Positions 52,744-61,194 of a stretch of DNA of 64,000 bases are shown here, piece by piece. The stretch's first letter is position 1. Each line of letters starts with the position of its first letter. The stretch spans positions 2,542,001 through 2,606,000 of the forward strand of contig CAWICN010000001.1 of assembly GCA_963834725.1 (NCBI GenBank). Direction: 5' to 3'. This DNA comes from PALSA-693 sp963834725. GTDB lineage: Bacteria > Actinomycetota > Acidimicrobiia > Acidimicrobiales > Palsa-688. Under the pieces are notes generated by a model. It saw only the letters and a program-made list of their open reading frames with translations, was not told where the DNA came from and ran no database searches. Position numbers and translations under genes: made by a program.

Positions 52744-53196
52744 TCAGAGCCGCCGGACCGCTTCCAGGGCGCGGTCGGCGTGGCTGTTCATGCTGATCTC
52801 GGAGCTGATCATGGCGCGGACCGTCCGGTCGCTGTCGATCACGAAGGTGGTCCGCTTGACCGGGGACAGGCCGAGCATCCCACCCTTCACCCCGAACGCC
52901 TCCGCCACCTGGCGATCGGGGTCGGACAGCAACGGGTACCCGAGGGAGTGGTTCTCGTCGAACTGCTTCTGCTTGGTGATCGCGTCGGGCGAGATGCCGA
53001 CCGGCTGGGCCCCGGCGGCCTTGAATTCCACCGCCAGGTCGCGGAAGTGGCAGCTCTCTTTGGTGCACCCGTAGGTCAGGGCGGCCGGGTAGAAGAACAG
53101 GACCACCGGCCCGTCAGCCAGAATTTCCGACAGCCGGCGCGCTGTGCCCGTCTGGTCCATCAACTCGAAGTCATCGACCCGGTCCCCCTGCTTCAC
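52744..53196 (-). CDS. Peroxiredoxin, BCP/PrxQ type
   Basis: A 150-residue thiol peroxidase. The motif PAALTYGCTKESC holds the peroxidatic cysteine (C44) and, five residues on, the resolving cysteine of the PrxQ/BCP group. The preceding VVLFFYP and the C-terminal KRTTFVIDSD are also typical. It reduces H2O2 and alkyl hydroperoxides with thioredoxin in the cytoplasm. A GGAGG site (aagggaggcgcg) precedes the ATG. The gene is intact. Confidence 0.92.
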   Translation of the reverse strand: MKQGDRVDDFELMDQTGTARRLSEILADGPVVLFFYPAALTYGCTKESCHFRDLAVEFKAAGAQPVGISPDAITKQKQFDENHSLGYPLLSDPDRQVAEAFGVKGGMLGLSPVKRTTFVIDSDRTVRAMISSEISMNSHADRALEAVRRL

Positions 53197-53357
53197 CGCG
53201 CCTCCCTTTGTTGAATTCTGCTCTTGTTCTACCAGAAGCTGTGACGAGAAGACGCCAGCCCGTACCGCCAGGACAGCGGCATCATGGGGCGGCGTGAGTC
53301 ACCAACCATGGCGCCCATTATCGCTTGCTTCGATTCTCCGCGGTAGCGCAGACTGCA

Positions 53358-53755
53358 ATGGTGGTCAGTCGGATCTCGCATACCTCCTTCGACGCAATGG
53401 ACTCCTACTCGCAGTCTCTGTTTTGGGCGCAAGTCCTTGGCTACGTGGAGGATCCCGGGGACCCCAATCTTCCCGAGCACGACGAGTGCCTGATCATGGC
53501 ACCCGACCGTAGCCAGATTCTGCTGTTCATCCGGGTTCCCGATCCCAAACGGGTTAAGAACCGAGTCCATCTCGACATTCGGCCAGTGGATAGCTCCCGG
53601 GAAGAGGAGGTCGAGCGAGTGATAGCCTTGGGAGCCAGCCTCTACGAGGACCACCGCCGACCTGATGGCAGCGGTTGGATCACCCTTACGGATCCCGAAG
53701 GAAACGAGTTTGCATCCTCGGGCAGCATCCGTTTGCTTCTGGTCCGACGACATAG
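53358..53755 (+). pseudogene. VOC-family protein with a single-base break near the 3' end
   Basis: From the ATG at 53358 the frame reads ISHTSFDAMDSYSQSLFWAQ and LTDPEGNEF, a glyoxalase-like (VOC) protein. It then leaves the expected ending. One extra T in the TTT run near 53711 would give the normal CILGQHPFASGPTT and a stop at 53755, about 132 residues. The present frame instead runs on past 54000. The break is either a homopolymer error or a very recent mutation. Confidence 0.78.
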
Positions 53756-53786
53756 TCTGAATCTGGTCTGGCCCCTGCGGCCAGTG

Positions 53787-54050
53787 TCAGCCTCGGCGAT
53801 CCAGCCAGTCCTGGGCCTCGTCGGCGACCGATCGACCTCGGTGGCGGCACCGCCAGGCGTCAATAATAAAGGTCGCCACTGCCCAGGTCAGGAGTCCGAC
53901 CAGTACCAGGAGGAAGACCACCTCCACGAGCATAGGTTCAGCGCCGATGCCGGAGCCGACGAGCAGGACCTCCTCGCCACCGGAAGCGTGAGCGGCCTTG
54001 AGCACCCCCAGAATGACCACCTCTAAGGCGGCCACGCTGGCGCTGAGCAA
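53787..54050 (-). CDS. Small membrane protein
   Basis: An 87-residue frame with two predicted membrane spans (SVAALEVVILGVLKAA and LVEVVFLLVLVGLLTWAVAT) and a basic C-terminus (RCRHRGRSVADEAQDWLDRR). The start is a TTG without a strong ribosome site, so the exact N-terminus is unsure. Function unknown. Confidence 0.5.
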   Translation of the reverse strand: MLSASVAALEVVILGVLKAAHASGGEEVLLVGSGIGAEPMLVEVVFLLVLVGLLTWAVATFIIDAWRCRHRGRSVADEAQDWLDRRG

Positions 54051-54221
54051 CAGCGTGGCCGCGGTGCCCCCAGGGGATCGTCCCGATCGGCTCTGTTCGT
54101 CACAGCCGTTTGTGCAACATCACCGGCGGGTACAACCACGGATGCTTGCCCCCGGCGACGGCGGTCAGATGGACCGAAGGCAGGAGTAACGGCCAGAGCG
54201 CTATCTGGCGAGGAGGCACAC

Positions 54222-54452
54222 GTGAGTACAGGACCGAAAGAAGGGGCCAAGGGAACAGTCGAAGGCCTGAAAGGAAAGGCGAAAGAGGTGGCCGGAGGGC
54301 TCTCAGGCGACCCGGAGCTCGAGCAGGAGGGCATCGCCCAACAGGACAAGGCGCGGGCCGAACGAGACGTGGCGCGCAAAGAGGCCGAAGCCGAGGCGGC
54401 TCGTGGAGAGGCCGCGGTGCACGAGAGCGAGCAGCGCACCCACCAACGGTGA
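54222..54452 (+). CDS. CsbD-family stress protein
   Basis: A 76-residue, highly charged protein with the CsbD pattern (GAKGTVEGLKGKAKEVAGGL then a Lys/Glu/Ala-rich helical tail). CsbD proteins are abundant general-stress proteins of unclear biochemical role. The GTG start has GAGGAGG 6 bases upstream. A small hydrophobic-protein gene follows 270 bases downstream, a common neighbour in actinobacterial stress regions. Confidence 0.85.
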   Translation: MSTGPKEGAKGTVEGLKGKAKEVAGGLSGDPELEQEGIAQQDKARAERDVARKEAEAEAARGEAAVHESEQRTHQR

Positions 54453-54719
54453 GGCTCGCGTAGAAGCCCAGCCCAGTATCGTCTAGCGCCCGTAGATTCG
54501 GAACGTCAGGGGGTCACCGGGTTCTACCAGCAAGTCCGACCGAAGCTGCTTCGCGGTTGTGCTGTTGGGAGGATTTGCTTTTCCCCTCGAGTCCACCGGA
54601 ACTGCCGCCGCACCGCTGACTCAAATCAGTTGGTCTACCGCGGGACATCTTGGCCGGGGTCCTGAACGACCGAGGAGGAAATGGGTTGGGCTGATCGGTT
54701 GCGGGGGTAAGAGTACGGG

Positions 54720-54854
54720 GTGCTCATCGACATTCTCATCGCGGTAGTCATCGTGGTTATCGCGGCCATTCTCGGACTGGTAGTGCACCCGTTGCTCTGG
54801 ATTATCGTGATCGCCGCGGTGCTGTGGTTGTTCGCTCGGCGAGGGCGCTGGTGA
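54720..54854 (+). CDS. Small hydrophobic membrane protein
   Basis: A 44-residue frame from the GTG at 54720 contains two hydrophobic segments (LIAVVIVVIAAILGLVV and LLWIIVIAAVLWLF) and ends RRGRW. This matches the tiny hydrophobic proteins often co-located with CsbD in Actinobacteria. The ribosome site is weak. A nearby ATG at 54681 with a perfect GAGGAGG opens only a 9-codon frame (MGWADRLRG), which may be a leader. Confidence 0.6.
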   Translation: MLIDILIAVVIVVIAAILGLVVHPLLWIIVIAAVLWLFARRGRW

Positions 54855-54910
54855 CGGCGCTGAAGACCGCGGCGTCGCCGACATAGCCGGGTTGTCGTGG
54901 GACGGCGGCG

Positions 54911-56124
54911 GTGACCACCCGGGTGAGCCCGCAGGAGGTGTGGGCGGTCGAGCCGGTGTTGCGGCGGGTGATCGCGGCCCGAGTCGCTGACCATTCGGCC
55001 GTCGACGATCTGGTGCAGGACGCCTTAGAGCGACTGTTGAAAGCTCGGGGACGTCTGGATCAGGAGATGATGGTTCCTTACGGGGTGGTCACGGCCCGAA
55101 ATCTGGTAGCCAGCTACGGCCGTGCCGCAGCCCGCCGGTCTGAGCTGGCATCCCGGATGATCGATGTGTCCAGCCCGGAGGGTCCCGACGAGTTGGTCCT
55201 GCGCCAGGAGGAGCGTGCCGCCATGGCCGCGGCTCTGGCTCACCTCCCGGACGAGGACCGGGCCCGTCTGGTGGCCCACGAGGTGGATGGGACGCCGGTG
55301 GAGGCGTTCACATTGCCTGACAACTCGCCGGGCACCGCTCGGGTGCGTTTGGCCCGATCGCGGGCCAAACTTCGGGTGGAGTATCTCCTGGCGTTGCGTG
55401 GGATCGAGCTTCCGACGGCAAGGTGCCGTCCCACTCTGCTGGCTTTGGCCGGCGGAGACCGGGCCCGCCAGCAAACCGCTGCGACAGGACGCCATCTGCT
55501 GGAGTGCACCACCTGCGGGTCATTAAGCGAGCCGCTGGTCGAACGGCGGCGGAGTTTGGCGGTCCTTATTCCCTTGGTGGCCTTCCGCCGGCTGGTGCAC
55601 CTGACCAAGTCACACCCGGTGACCTCAGGGCTAGCGGCGGCCGGGGCGGCAGGAGCGGTGGCGGCGGGTGTGGTGGCCTCCACCGCCGGCACGCCGCCGC
55701 CAGCGGTCCCAGCTTCGAGCGTTCCCCCGGTGTCGGCGGCGGTTAGGGCCGCGCCCCCGACCACCGCCCGAGCACCGGCGACATTGACCGTTGATGGTCA
55801 CGCCCTGCCTGACAGCGGCGCCCCTCTGTTCGGGTTGGTCGGTCACCTGGTGGTGGCTCGGAGGGCGGTGGTGGCGGTGGTGACTCACAACGGCTTCTGG
55901 ATTGGTTCGACCCCCGGGCTCGGGTCTGGGTGGAGCTGGTTGGGCCCCTTCGGCCGCTGCGAGTGATGGTGGGTGCGCACGTGTCGTTCGTGGCGCCGCT
56001 CGTAGCCCAGCCGGCCGGGTACGCCGCCAGCGTCGGGGTAAACAGGGCCAGAGGAGGGGCTCTGCTCGGCGCCGAGGGCGCTCATCTGGCCGTGCCCACC
56101 ACGGCCATTGTTATCACCGCCTGA
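54911..56124 (+). pseudogene. Sigma-70-type factor fused to a zinc anti-sigma motif and membrane anchor, late frame break
   Basis: Residues 1-155 are an ECF-like sigma factor: region 2 around DHSAVDDLVQDALERLLKAR, then region 4 with ALAHLPDEDRARLVAHEV. Residues 194-201 carry HLLECTTC, the HxxxCxxC motif of zinc anti-sigma factors. A hydrophobic span lies at about 235-256, followed by a Pro/Ala stalk and an outside domain. Near 55905 (CCCCCGGG) the frame must change to continue ARVWVELVGPLRPLRVMVGA and end VPTTAIVITA at 56124. The first 330 residues are unbroken. Such a protein would be a sigma factor that senses outside signals itself. Confidence 0.78.
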
Positions 56125-56241
56125 CCTGAACCCGTTTTTTTCTTCTGTCTGTGTAAACGCGCCGGTGAGCGGGGCGTGTCACCCATCGGGACAACCGTGC
56201 GCGACCGATGCGAGCTGCAGAGAGGAGATTGTCGAGGAGGC

Positions 56242-56562
56242 ATGACCGGCGACCACAAGGACTTCTGGCGGTGGCTTTGTGAGGAGTTGGCCCACGAAGC
56301 CAGCCAGGCTCGAGCCAGCGGCGGCCTTCTGCCGCCCCGGCCAGTCTGCTTGAGCGAGGTGGAAGCGGTCGGATTGCTCCTGCTGGTCTGCGATGCCGAG
56401 CAGTGCGTACCTGCGGGCGGGTTGGCGGCGGGTGCCGCCCGCCGGTTGGTGCAACGACGGCGGTCTGCTGGCGCGTGGGCGGTCTGTCATTGTTGGCGGT
56501 TTCATGCCTTGGAGCGGCCGCCCTGGCCCCCTGGGTCTTCCGCTATATGGCGCACGGCTTGA
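56242..56562 (+). CDS. Hypothetical protein
   Basis: The ATG at 56242 follows GAGGAGGC and opens MTGDHKDFWRWLCEELAHEA. The first 60 residues have good protein character; the rest overlaps the HyfB remnant in another frame and is cysteine/arginine-rich. The original 3' end may have been lost when the HyfB fragment was joined. No family recognised. Confidence 0.45.
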   Translation: MTGDHKDFWRWLCEELAHEASQARASGGLLPPRPVCLSEVEAVGLLLLVCDAEQCVPAGGLAAGAARRLVQRRRSAGAWAVCHCWRFHALERPPWPPGSSAIWRTA

Positions 56563-57095
56563 GTCCGGTCGCGCCTCCAGCCACAACCCTGTCAGCCCTC
56601 AGGTCTCCGTGGGTACTGCAACCCGTCTATCCGGGATTCTCGATTCTCTCCCCCTCCTGGCTGAGCGTGATCATGCCCGTCGGGTTCGTTGTTGTCGGCC
56701 TCTTCGCCATTGGTGTCTCGCAGGGCCGGCTGTTGCGGGTCCGTCGCGTCCCAGCCTGGCGGTCCGCCACCGCAGGGGTCGCCGGAGCTGACCGCTACAC
56801 CAGCTTCGGCTATGCCAACGTACTCCGGCATGTCCTTGGCAATGTGCTGCGGTCGCGTCGAGAACTCGTCAGCGTCCGGGACGAACGAGACACCGGCATC
56901 CCGGACGCGACCCGCGTCGAGGTCAGAACATACGCCGTCGAACCGGTCGAGACCTACCTGTACCTGCCAGGTCGTCGGGTATTCTTGGCCATCGCCCGCG
57001 CCGCCAAACGGCTCCAATCAGATCGCCTGGACGCCTACATCGCCTACATGCTGATTGCATCGATCGTCGTCTTGCTCGTGGTGGCTGCCTCATGA
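56403..57095 (+). pseudogene. C-terminal remnant of hydrogenase-4 subunit B (HyfB/HycC-like)
   Basis: From about codon 25 the frame reads LSLLAVSCLGAAALAPWVFR, a long loop, SWLSVIMPVGFVVVGLFAIG, then the soluble tail TSFGYANVLRHVLGNVLRSR and RLDAYIAYMLIASIVVLLVV. This order fits the last two spans and the C-terminal lateral segment of HyfB/HycC proton-pumping antiporter-like subunits. The first 450 or so residues are absent. No hydrogenase genes are near. Confidence 0.6.
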
Positions 57096-57147
57096 ACGGC
57101 CCGGGCTTGGCAACATGCGATCCACGGGCCCGAGCCGGGGGGACCTG

Positions 57148-57509
57148 ATGCGAAGAGAAGCCAAAGGCAAGCGACTCTCCATCTACATTGGAGAGTACGA
57201 CCGCTACCGTAACGTAACCGCCCATTGGCCGATGCCATCCTGGACAGAGCCCGCGAGGAAGGACTCGCAGGAGGAACCGTCCTCCGCGGCATCGAAGGAT
57301 TCGGTCCCAGCGGACATCTGAAGACCACTAGGCTGCTGTCCTCGTCCGATGACCTGCCCGTCATCATCGAGATCGTCGACGAGGCCCACCGCATAGACAC
57401 TTTCGTTCCCATTCTCGAACGCATGCTTCAAAACGGCCTCGTCACCGTGGAAGAGGTCGACGTGCAGTTCCACCGGGACCGCCAACTTCATCCACTCGAC
57501 GACATCTAA
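57148..57509 (+). pseudogene. DUF190 protein, frame-disrupted
   Basis: The ATG at 57148 after GGGGGGA opens GKRLSIYIGEYDRYR. Another frame continues LADAILDRAREEGLAGGTVL and GIEGFGPSGHLKTTRLLS to a stop at 57509. The break near 57222 lies at CCCATTGG; one extra T would restore a single 120-residue DUF190 (PII-like) protein. DUF190 genes usually pair with CrcB fluoride channels; none is present here. Confidence 0.72.
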
Positions 57510-57908
57510 ATCTTAAATAGGTGACGACGAAAGCGTGCTCTTCCCCGGCGTACTCGAGTTTGTGACCACTTGGTCCCTGTCGATGGTCGTCCGGTCCAGG
57601 AAGGGACTGAAGCGGATAAACTAACAAGCCTCCGTGGCGGCAGATCGTCAACCCGATGAGATCAAACCTTGACCTCCGGGTCCTGAATGATGATTGGCCC
57701 ACCGAGCTTTCGCGACACGGCGTCGAGGATCTGCCCAACCCGCATGGGGCGATACGCGGAGCGTGTCGCGGAAAGTTGGCTCGTCACCCACGCCCGGGTA
57801 TGCTGTGGTCGCGCTTGGCCGCTCGGTGATGGGGCCCACCGGGGTCAGAGTCCCGACCGAATCGCCACCGAGAGGCTGACGGCTCCTACCCGGACGGAGA
57901 GGAGCGCC
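57510..57908. other. Intergenic stretch with a short remnant
   Basis: No intact gene is seen. On the minus strand a short frame at 57662-57745 reads MRVGQILDAVSRKLGGPIII and ends DPEVKV, which looks like the tail of a lost gene of unrecognised family. The last 100 bases should include the promoter of the gene at 57909. Confidence 0.35.
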
Positions 57909-58514
57909 ATGTCTACAGTCCTCCTCGGCCTTGCGACGATGTTCTCATCGGCCGACAAGGTCGGGTCGAAGGCTGGCCGCTTCAGCATCGAGGGTGCCGA
58001 TCCGCTTGGAACCGCTCAGGTCGCCAAGGTCGGCCAGCCCATCCTCCCTGGGGTAATGCCCAGGCCGCCCCTCCGCAGCCGGAACTCGAGGGTTCGCCAA
58101 GTGCCGAGAGCTACTCGCATGAACATGCTCCCGTGGTACAACCGGCGGGTCCAGGGTATGGCTGACGACGAGCGGGTGCTCTACGCCCATAACTGCAGTT
58201 TCGCACCAAATGATCGGCTCGTCTCGCTGGTGGGTGGCGAGGTCTTCGTGACGTCGAAACGGGTGATCTTTGTTCCCAATCGGTTCGCCGCCTTCGTCGG
58301 CGGGAAACCATGGGAGTATCCGCTGAGTGAGGTTACTGCGACGCAGCCTAAGTCGTCGGCTCGCATCAAGCCATTGGGGGACCTCCCTGCGTTGACGTTA
58401 TTGATCAGCCAGGCCGACGATGATAGGAGCAGAAAACGAACGGTGACAATGCCGACAGCCGAGGCCGTGGCCGAGTTGTCGAATGCCATCGAGCAAGCTC
58501 GCGGATGGCTGTGA
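57909..58514 (+). CDS. PH/GRAM-like domain protein of unknown function
   Basis: A 201-residue protein. The ATG at 57909 follows GGAGAGGAGCG. Residues 95-195 form a bacterial PH-like domain: DDERVLYAHNCSFA, then GGEVFVTSKRVIFVPNRFAA and KPWEYPLSEVTA, ending AVAELSNAIEQARG. Such domains bind proteins or lipids. The N-terminal 90 residues look flexible, and no membrane span is seen. It is intact. Confidence 0.7.
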   Translation: MSTVLLGLATMFSSADKVGSKAGRFSIEGADPLGTAQVAKVGQPILPGVMPRPPLRSRNSRVRQVPRATRMNMLPWYNRRVQGMADDERVLYAHNCSFAPNDRLVSLVGGEVFVTSKRVIFVPNRFAAFVGGKPWEYPLSEVTATQPKSSARIKPLGDLPALTLLISQADDDRSRKRTVTMPTAEAVAELSNAIEQARGWL

Positions 58515-58656
58515 AGTGCCGGCCAGACCCCCGCCTATGGTCGACCTTTGACGGCCTGCAACACCCAGCTTCAGTGCCTCGAGTGAGAGTTGGCACGCCA
58601 AAGCCGAGAGTGGTTCTCGTCAATCCGGCTGCTCAGTGACGCCGTCGTTGTCGTCG

Positions 58657-59177
58657 CTACGCGGGTCGGAGTTCGAACAGCGGGTGGCGCCGAGCTTCGG
58701 CGAGATAATCCTGCGCGGAGTCGTCGATGCGTATCCGGAATCGGCGTAGAACGGCGACGGGCGGCCTTACCGCGAGCCGAGCAATCTGCGCAGGACCTGC
58801 AACTGTCGGTACGGCTCGAGCACGCGCCGAAGAATCGCTGCCGCTTCATCGGGTGCAACCTCGATGGCGTGAACCGGGCTGCGACGGCCACCAGGATGGA
58901 TTACGGTCGCCTCGCCGGCCGCCCGAAGGTTTCGGGCCCAGCCCGCCGCTCCGTAGGTCGCCTGGACATAGGAGTGTCCATCGAAGTCCAGCATCGCGAC
59001 CGGCGTCGTGCGCTCAATGCCCGACTGGCGCTCGCGCACAATAAGGAGGATGTTCGGGGCACCCGTGGGCACCCCAGCCGGGATCATCCGGCGGGCGAGC
59101 GGGTTGAGTAGTCGGAAGAACCGCCGGGCCATCCGCTCGCGGAGGTCGGGCCGGGCGCTCGATTGACCACCTGTCAT
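58657..59177 (-). pseudogene. Deazaflavin-dependent nitroreductase (DDN) family protein, frame-disrupted
   Basis: The first frame from 59177 carries the F420-type split-barrel fold: PAGVPTGAPNILLIVRERQS, DGHSYVQATYGAAGWARNLR and EAAAILRRVLEPYRQL, ending LLGSR with a stop at 58767. Another frame resumes RPPVAVLRRFRIRIDDSAQD and ends ARRHPLFELRPA at 58657, the usual C-terminus. Members reduce nitro compounds or quinones with F420H2. The break lies near 58765. Confidence 0.72.
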
Positions 59178-59561
59178 CGGCTGTCACTCCCTCTGCGCCG
59201 AGCGGCGCCTCAAGGTAGCTCCGGCCCAGCCTACGTCGGGTGGCTCGATCGAGCGGCCACTGATGGACGCCAAGGGCAGTAGCCCCAGAGATCCGAGCGC
59301 GGCGACACCGAGGGGTTGCGCGACACCGCGAGTGGTTGGACTGGCCCGCCGTGCCCCGATCACCACGCCCCGAACCGCGACCGCCCCTGAGATCGTCCTG
59401 GGGTCGTGGACTTGCTCAGCTTGACGCCGACGGCGGTCCGAGTGACTCCAGGGATGAGCGGTCCTACGGCGAGTTGGCCGGGTGGCCGCGTCGTTTTAGC
59501 TCGTTCGTGGCAGCGAGGATGCTTCTCTGCAGGTCGTTGAGGGGGCGCCGGAGTTGGCCCT
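59178..59561. other. Intergenic stretch without a recognised gene
   Basis: No supported gene is seen in this 384-base interval. The left part must contain the promoter of the nitroreductase gene. The right part ends where the transposon remnant becomes recognisable, so a transposon fragment boundary probably lies between 59480 and 59560. Confidence 0.4.
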
Positions 59562-59897
59562 CATTCTCGCTGCTCGCCCACCGCCGAAGCCGAATGGGTC
59601 AAACACCGCGTATCCAAAGCCCTTCAGGCTCTCGCGAACGGGGAATGCGGCCGGCCCATCCAACAGGAATGCCCCCACCCCAACGCCTGTCTGACCTGCG
59701 ACGATTTCCTGACCGACAGCCGATACCTTGACGCCCATCAGGACCAGCTTGTCCGCACCCGCAAACTGATCGCAACCGCCGACAGCGCCGGGAACGTGCG
59801 CATGGTGGAAATGAACCGCCGGGTGGAACAGAACCTCAGCATGATCATCGATACCATCCAACGCCGCCAGGGAACAGTCGCCGATGAGCAAAGCTGA
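59562..59897 (+). mobile_element. Tn554-type TnpB tyrosine recombinase, C-terminal remnant
   Basis: In the frame ending at 59897 the sequence reads AEWVKHRVSKALQALANGEC, then QECPHPNACLTCDDFLTDSR and NLSMIIDTIQRRQG. The cysteine-rich CPHPNACLTC segment and following helices match the C-terminal tail of Tn554-family TnpB. The recombinase core with its R-H-R-Y residues is gone, so it is inactive. Its stop overlaps the start of the next gene, as in intact Tn554-like operons. Confidence 0.7.
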
Positions 59898-60279
59898 CAA
59901 CACTCAATTCCTCCTCCAAGCTGCCCGTCAGCGATCCGGTGACGCCCGGAAACGGACCATGCAAGCCATCGCCGACCTCGCCGCGGCTGGCGAGCCGGTC
60001 ACTCCCACCACGGTGGCCCGAAAGGCCGGCGTCTCACGCCAGTGGCTCTACACCTTTCCAGACGCCCACGACGTCATGCGAGGTTCCCCCTCAGGGTCGC
60101 CACCACCCGTCGCAGCCAGCTCGGTCGCTAACCAGGCCTCCTGGCAACGACGGGTCGAGGCGCTCAGCGACGAGAACCAGCGCCTCCGTCACAAGGTCAA
60201 AGAGCTAGAAGACCTCGTCGCAAGGCTCTACGGGTTGCGACGTTCCGAGCAGTGTGGGGCTGCCACTCCCCGAAGCTAA
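59884..60279 (+). CDS. Tn554-type TnpC (DUF6262) protein
   Basis: A 131-residue protein starting inside the end of the tnpB remnant. An HTH-like segment (PTTVARKAGVSRQWLYTFPD) precedes a C-terminal coiled coil (ALSDENQRLRHKVKELEDLV). This is the usual third protein of Tn554-type transposons, thought to bind DNA and orient insertion. It appears intact although its partner recombinase is truncated. Confidence 0.78.
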   Translation: MSKADNTQFLLQAARQRSGDARKRTMQAIADLAAAGEPVTPTTVARKAGVSRQWLYTFPDAHDVMRGSPSGSPPPVAASSVANQASWQRRVEALSDENQRLRHKVKELEDLVARLYGLRRSEQCGAATPRS

Positions 60280-60648
60280 CCCCCCGGCCCGCTTCCGGAC
60301 GTCCGGAACTGTCGTTCGGCTCGCTCGGGAGCTCCTGAAGTGTGAGGTTCTGGCGGCCCGTTCTGGACCGCTAGTGATTGGCGCTTCTGGGACGCCCGCG
60401 ACAGTGGGGCGGGAATATGCGGACGAGTAGCCAGGGTGTTCGGTGATCGGCGGCCAGATTCCTCGATTTTGGCGTCCGAGCCTGCAGCGATCGCGGGAGT
60501 CGAGAGCGTGTCAGAGTCGGCACGGTCGCGTTGAGATCGGTCGCCTCGTCTGTTCCGATTGGAAGAATATTCCCCGGTTACTGTCACGTTTTCGGCTGCC
60601 TGAGGGGTTGATCTAGTAGTGAACGCGAATGTGGCGACGTGAGGGGCG
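60280..60648. other. Intergenic region with a 16-bp palindrome
   Basis: TTCCGGAC-GTCCGGAA is a perfect palindrome at 60293-60308, right after the TnpC stop. It has no following T run, so it may be an operator or a transposon-end feature. The remaining 340 bases hold no convincing gene. The promoter of the sigma factor gene at 60649 should lie in the last 100 bases. Confidence 0.5.
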
Positions 60649-61194
60649 ATGCGACTCGTGAACGACACGTCCGTGCCTGAGCAGTTGCCAGACCTCCAAG
60701 CTGGTTTCGACGAGGTGTTCGAGCGCCTGGCGCTGCTGGCGTATCGGGTGGCACGGCGGGTGCTTGTCGCGGGCGGCGACGCCGAGAACGTGGCGGCTGA
60801 GACGATGGCCCGAGCGCAGGTCCGTTGGGGCAAGGTGGCCGCTCACGCGGATGCGTGGGTGGTGACGGTGGCTACCCGACTGGCGGTCCGTGAGGCGGGG
60901 CGAGGGCAACGGCGCTGGCCGGCTGTGCGGGCTGAGCTGCATGGTGACAGCACTGACGGCGTCGCGGCCCGCGTTGACATGGCCCGAGCGTTGGGACGTC
61001 TGTCACGCCGGCAACGCCAAGCGGTGGCCCTTCGCTATCTGGGGGATCTCTCCGACGCCGAGTGTGCGGCGGCGATGGGGTGTTCGGTCCCGTCGTTTCG
61101 TACCCACTGCGGGAGGGGGTTGGTGGCCCTCAAAGAGCAGCTTCGAGACATCCCAGCCTGGGTGCCCCACGACCAGGAAGGTCCCTGCACATGA
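60649..61194 (+). CDS. ECF-type RNA polymerase sigma factor (SigE/SACE group)
   Basis: A 181-residue sigma factor. Region 2 lies around FDEVFERLALLAYRVARRVL and DAENVAAETMARAQVRWGKV, and region 4 around LGRLSRRQRQAVALRYLGDL and DAECAAAMGCSVPSFRTHCG. GAGGGGCG precedes the ATG. The stop overlaps the start of a membrane-anchored DUF4232 gene (ATGA), so production of the two is coupled, the arrangement expected for a sigma factor and its membrane regulator. Confidence 0.88.
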   Translation: MRLVNDTSVPEQLPDLQAGFDEVFERLALLAYRVARRVLVAGGDAENVAAETMARAQVRWGKVAAHADAWVVTVATRLAVREAGRGQRRWPAVRAELHGDSTDGVAARVDMARALGRLSRRQRQAVALRYLGDLSDAECAAAMGCSVPSFRTHCGRGLVALKEQLRDIPAWVPHDQEGPCT

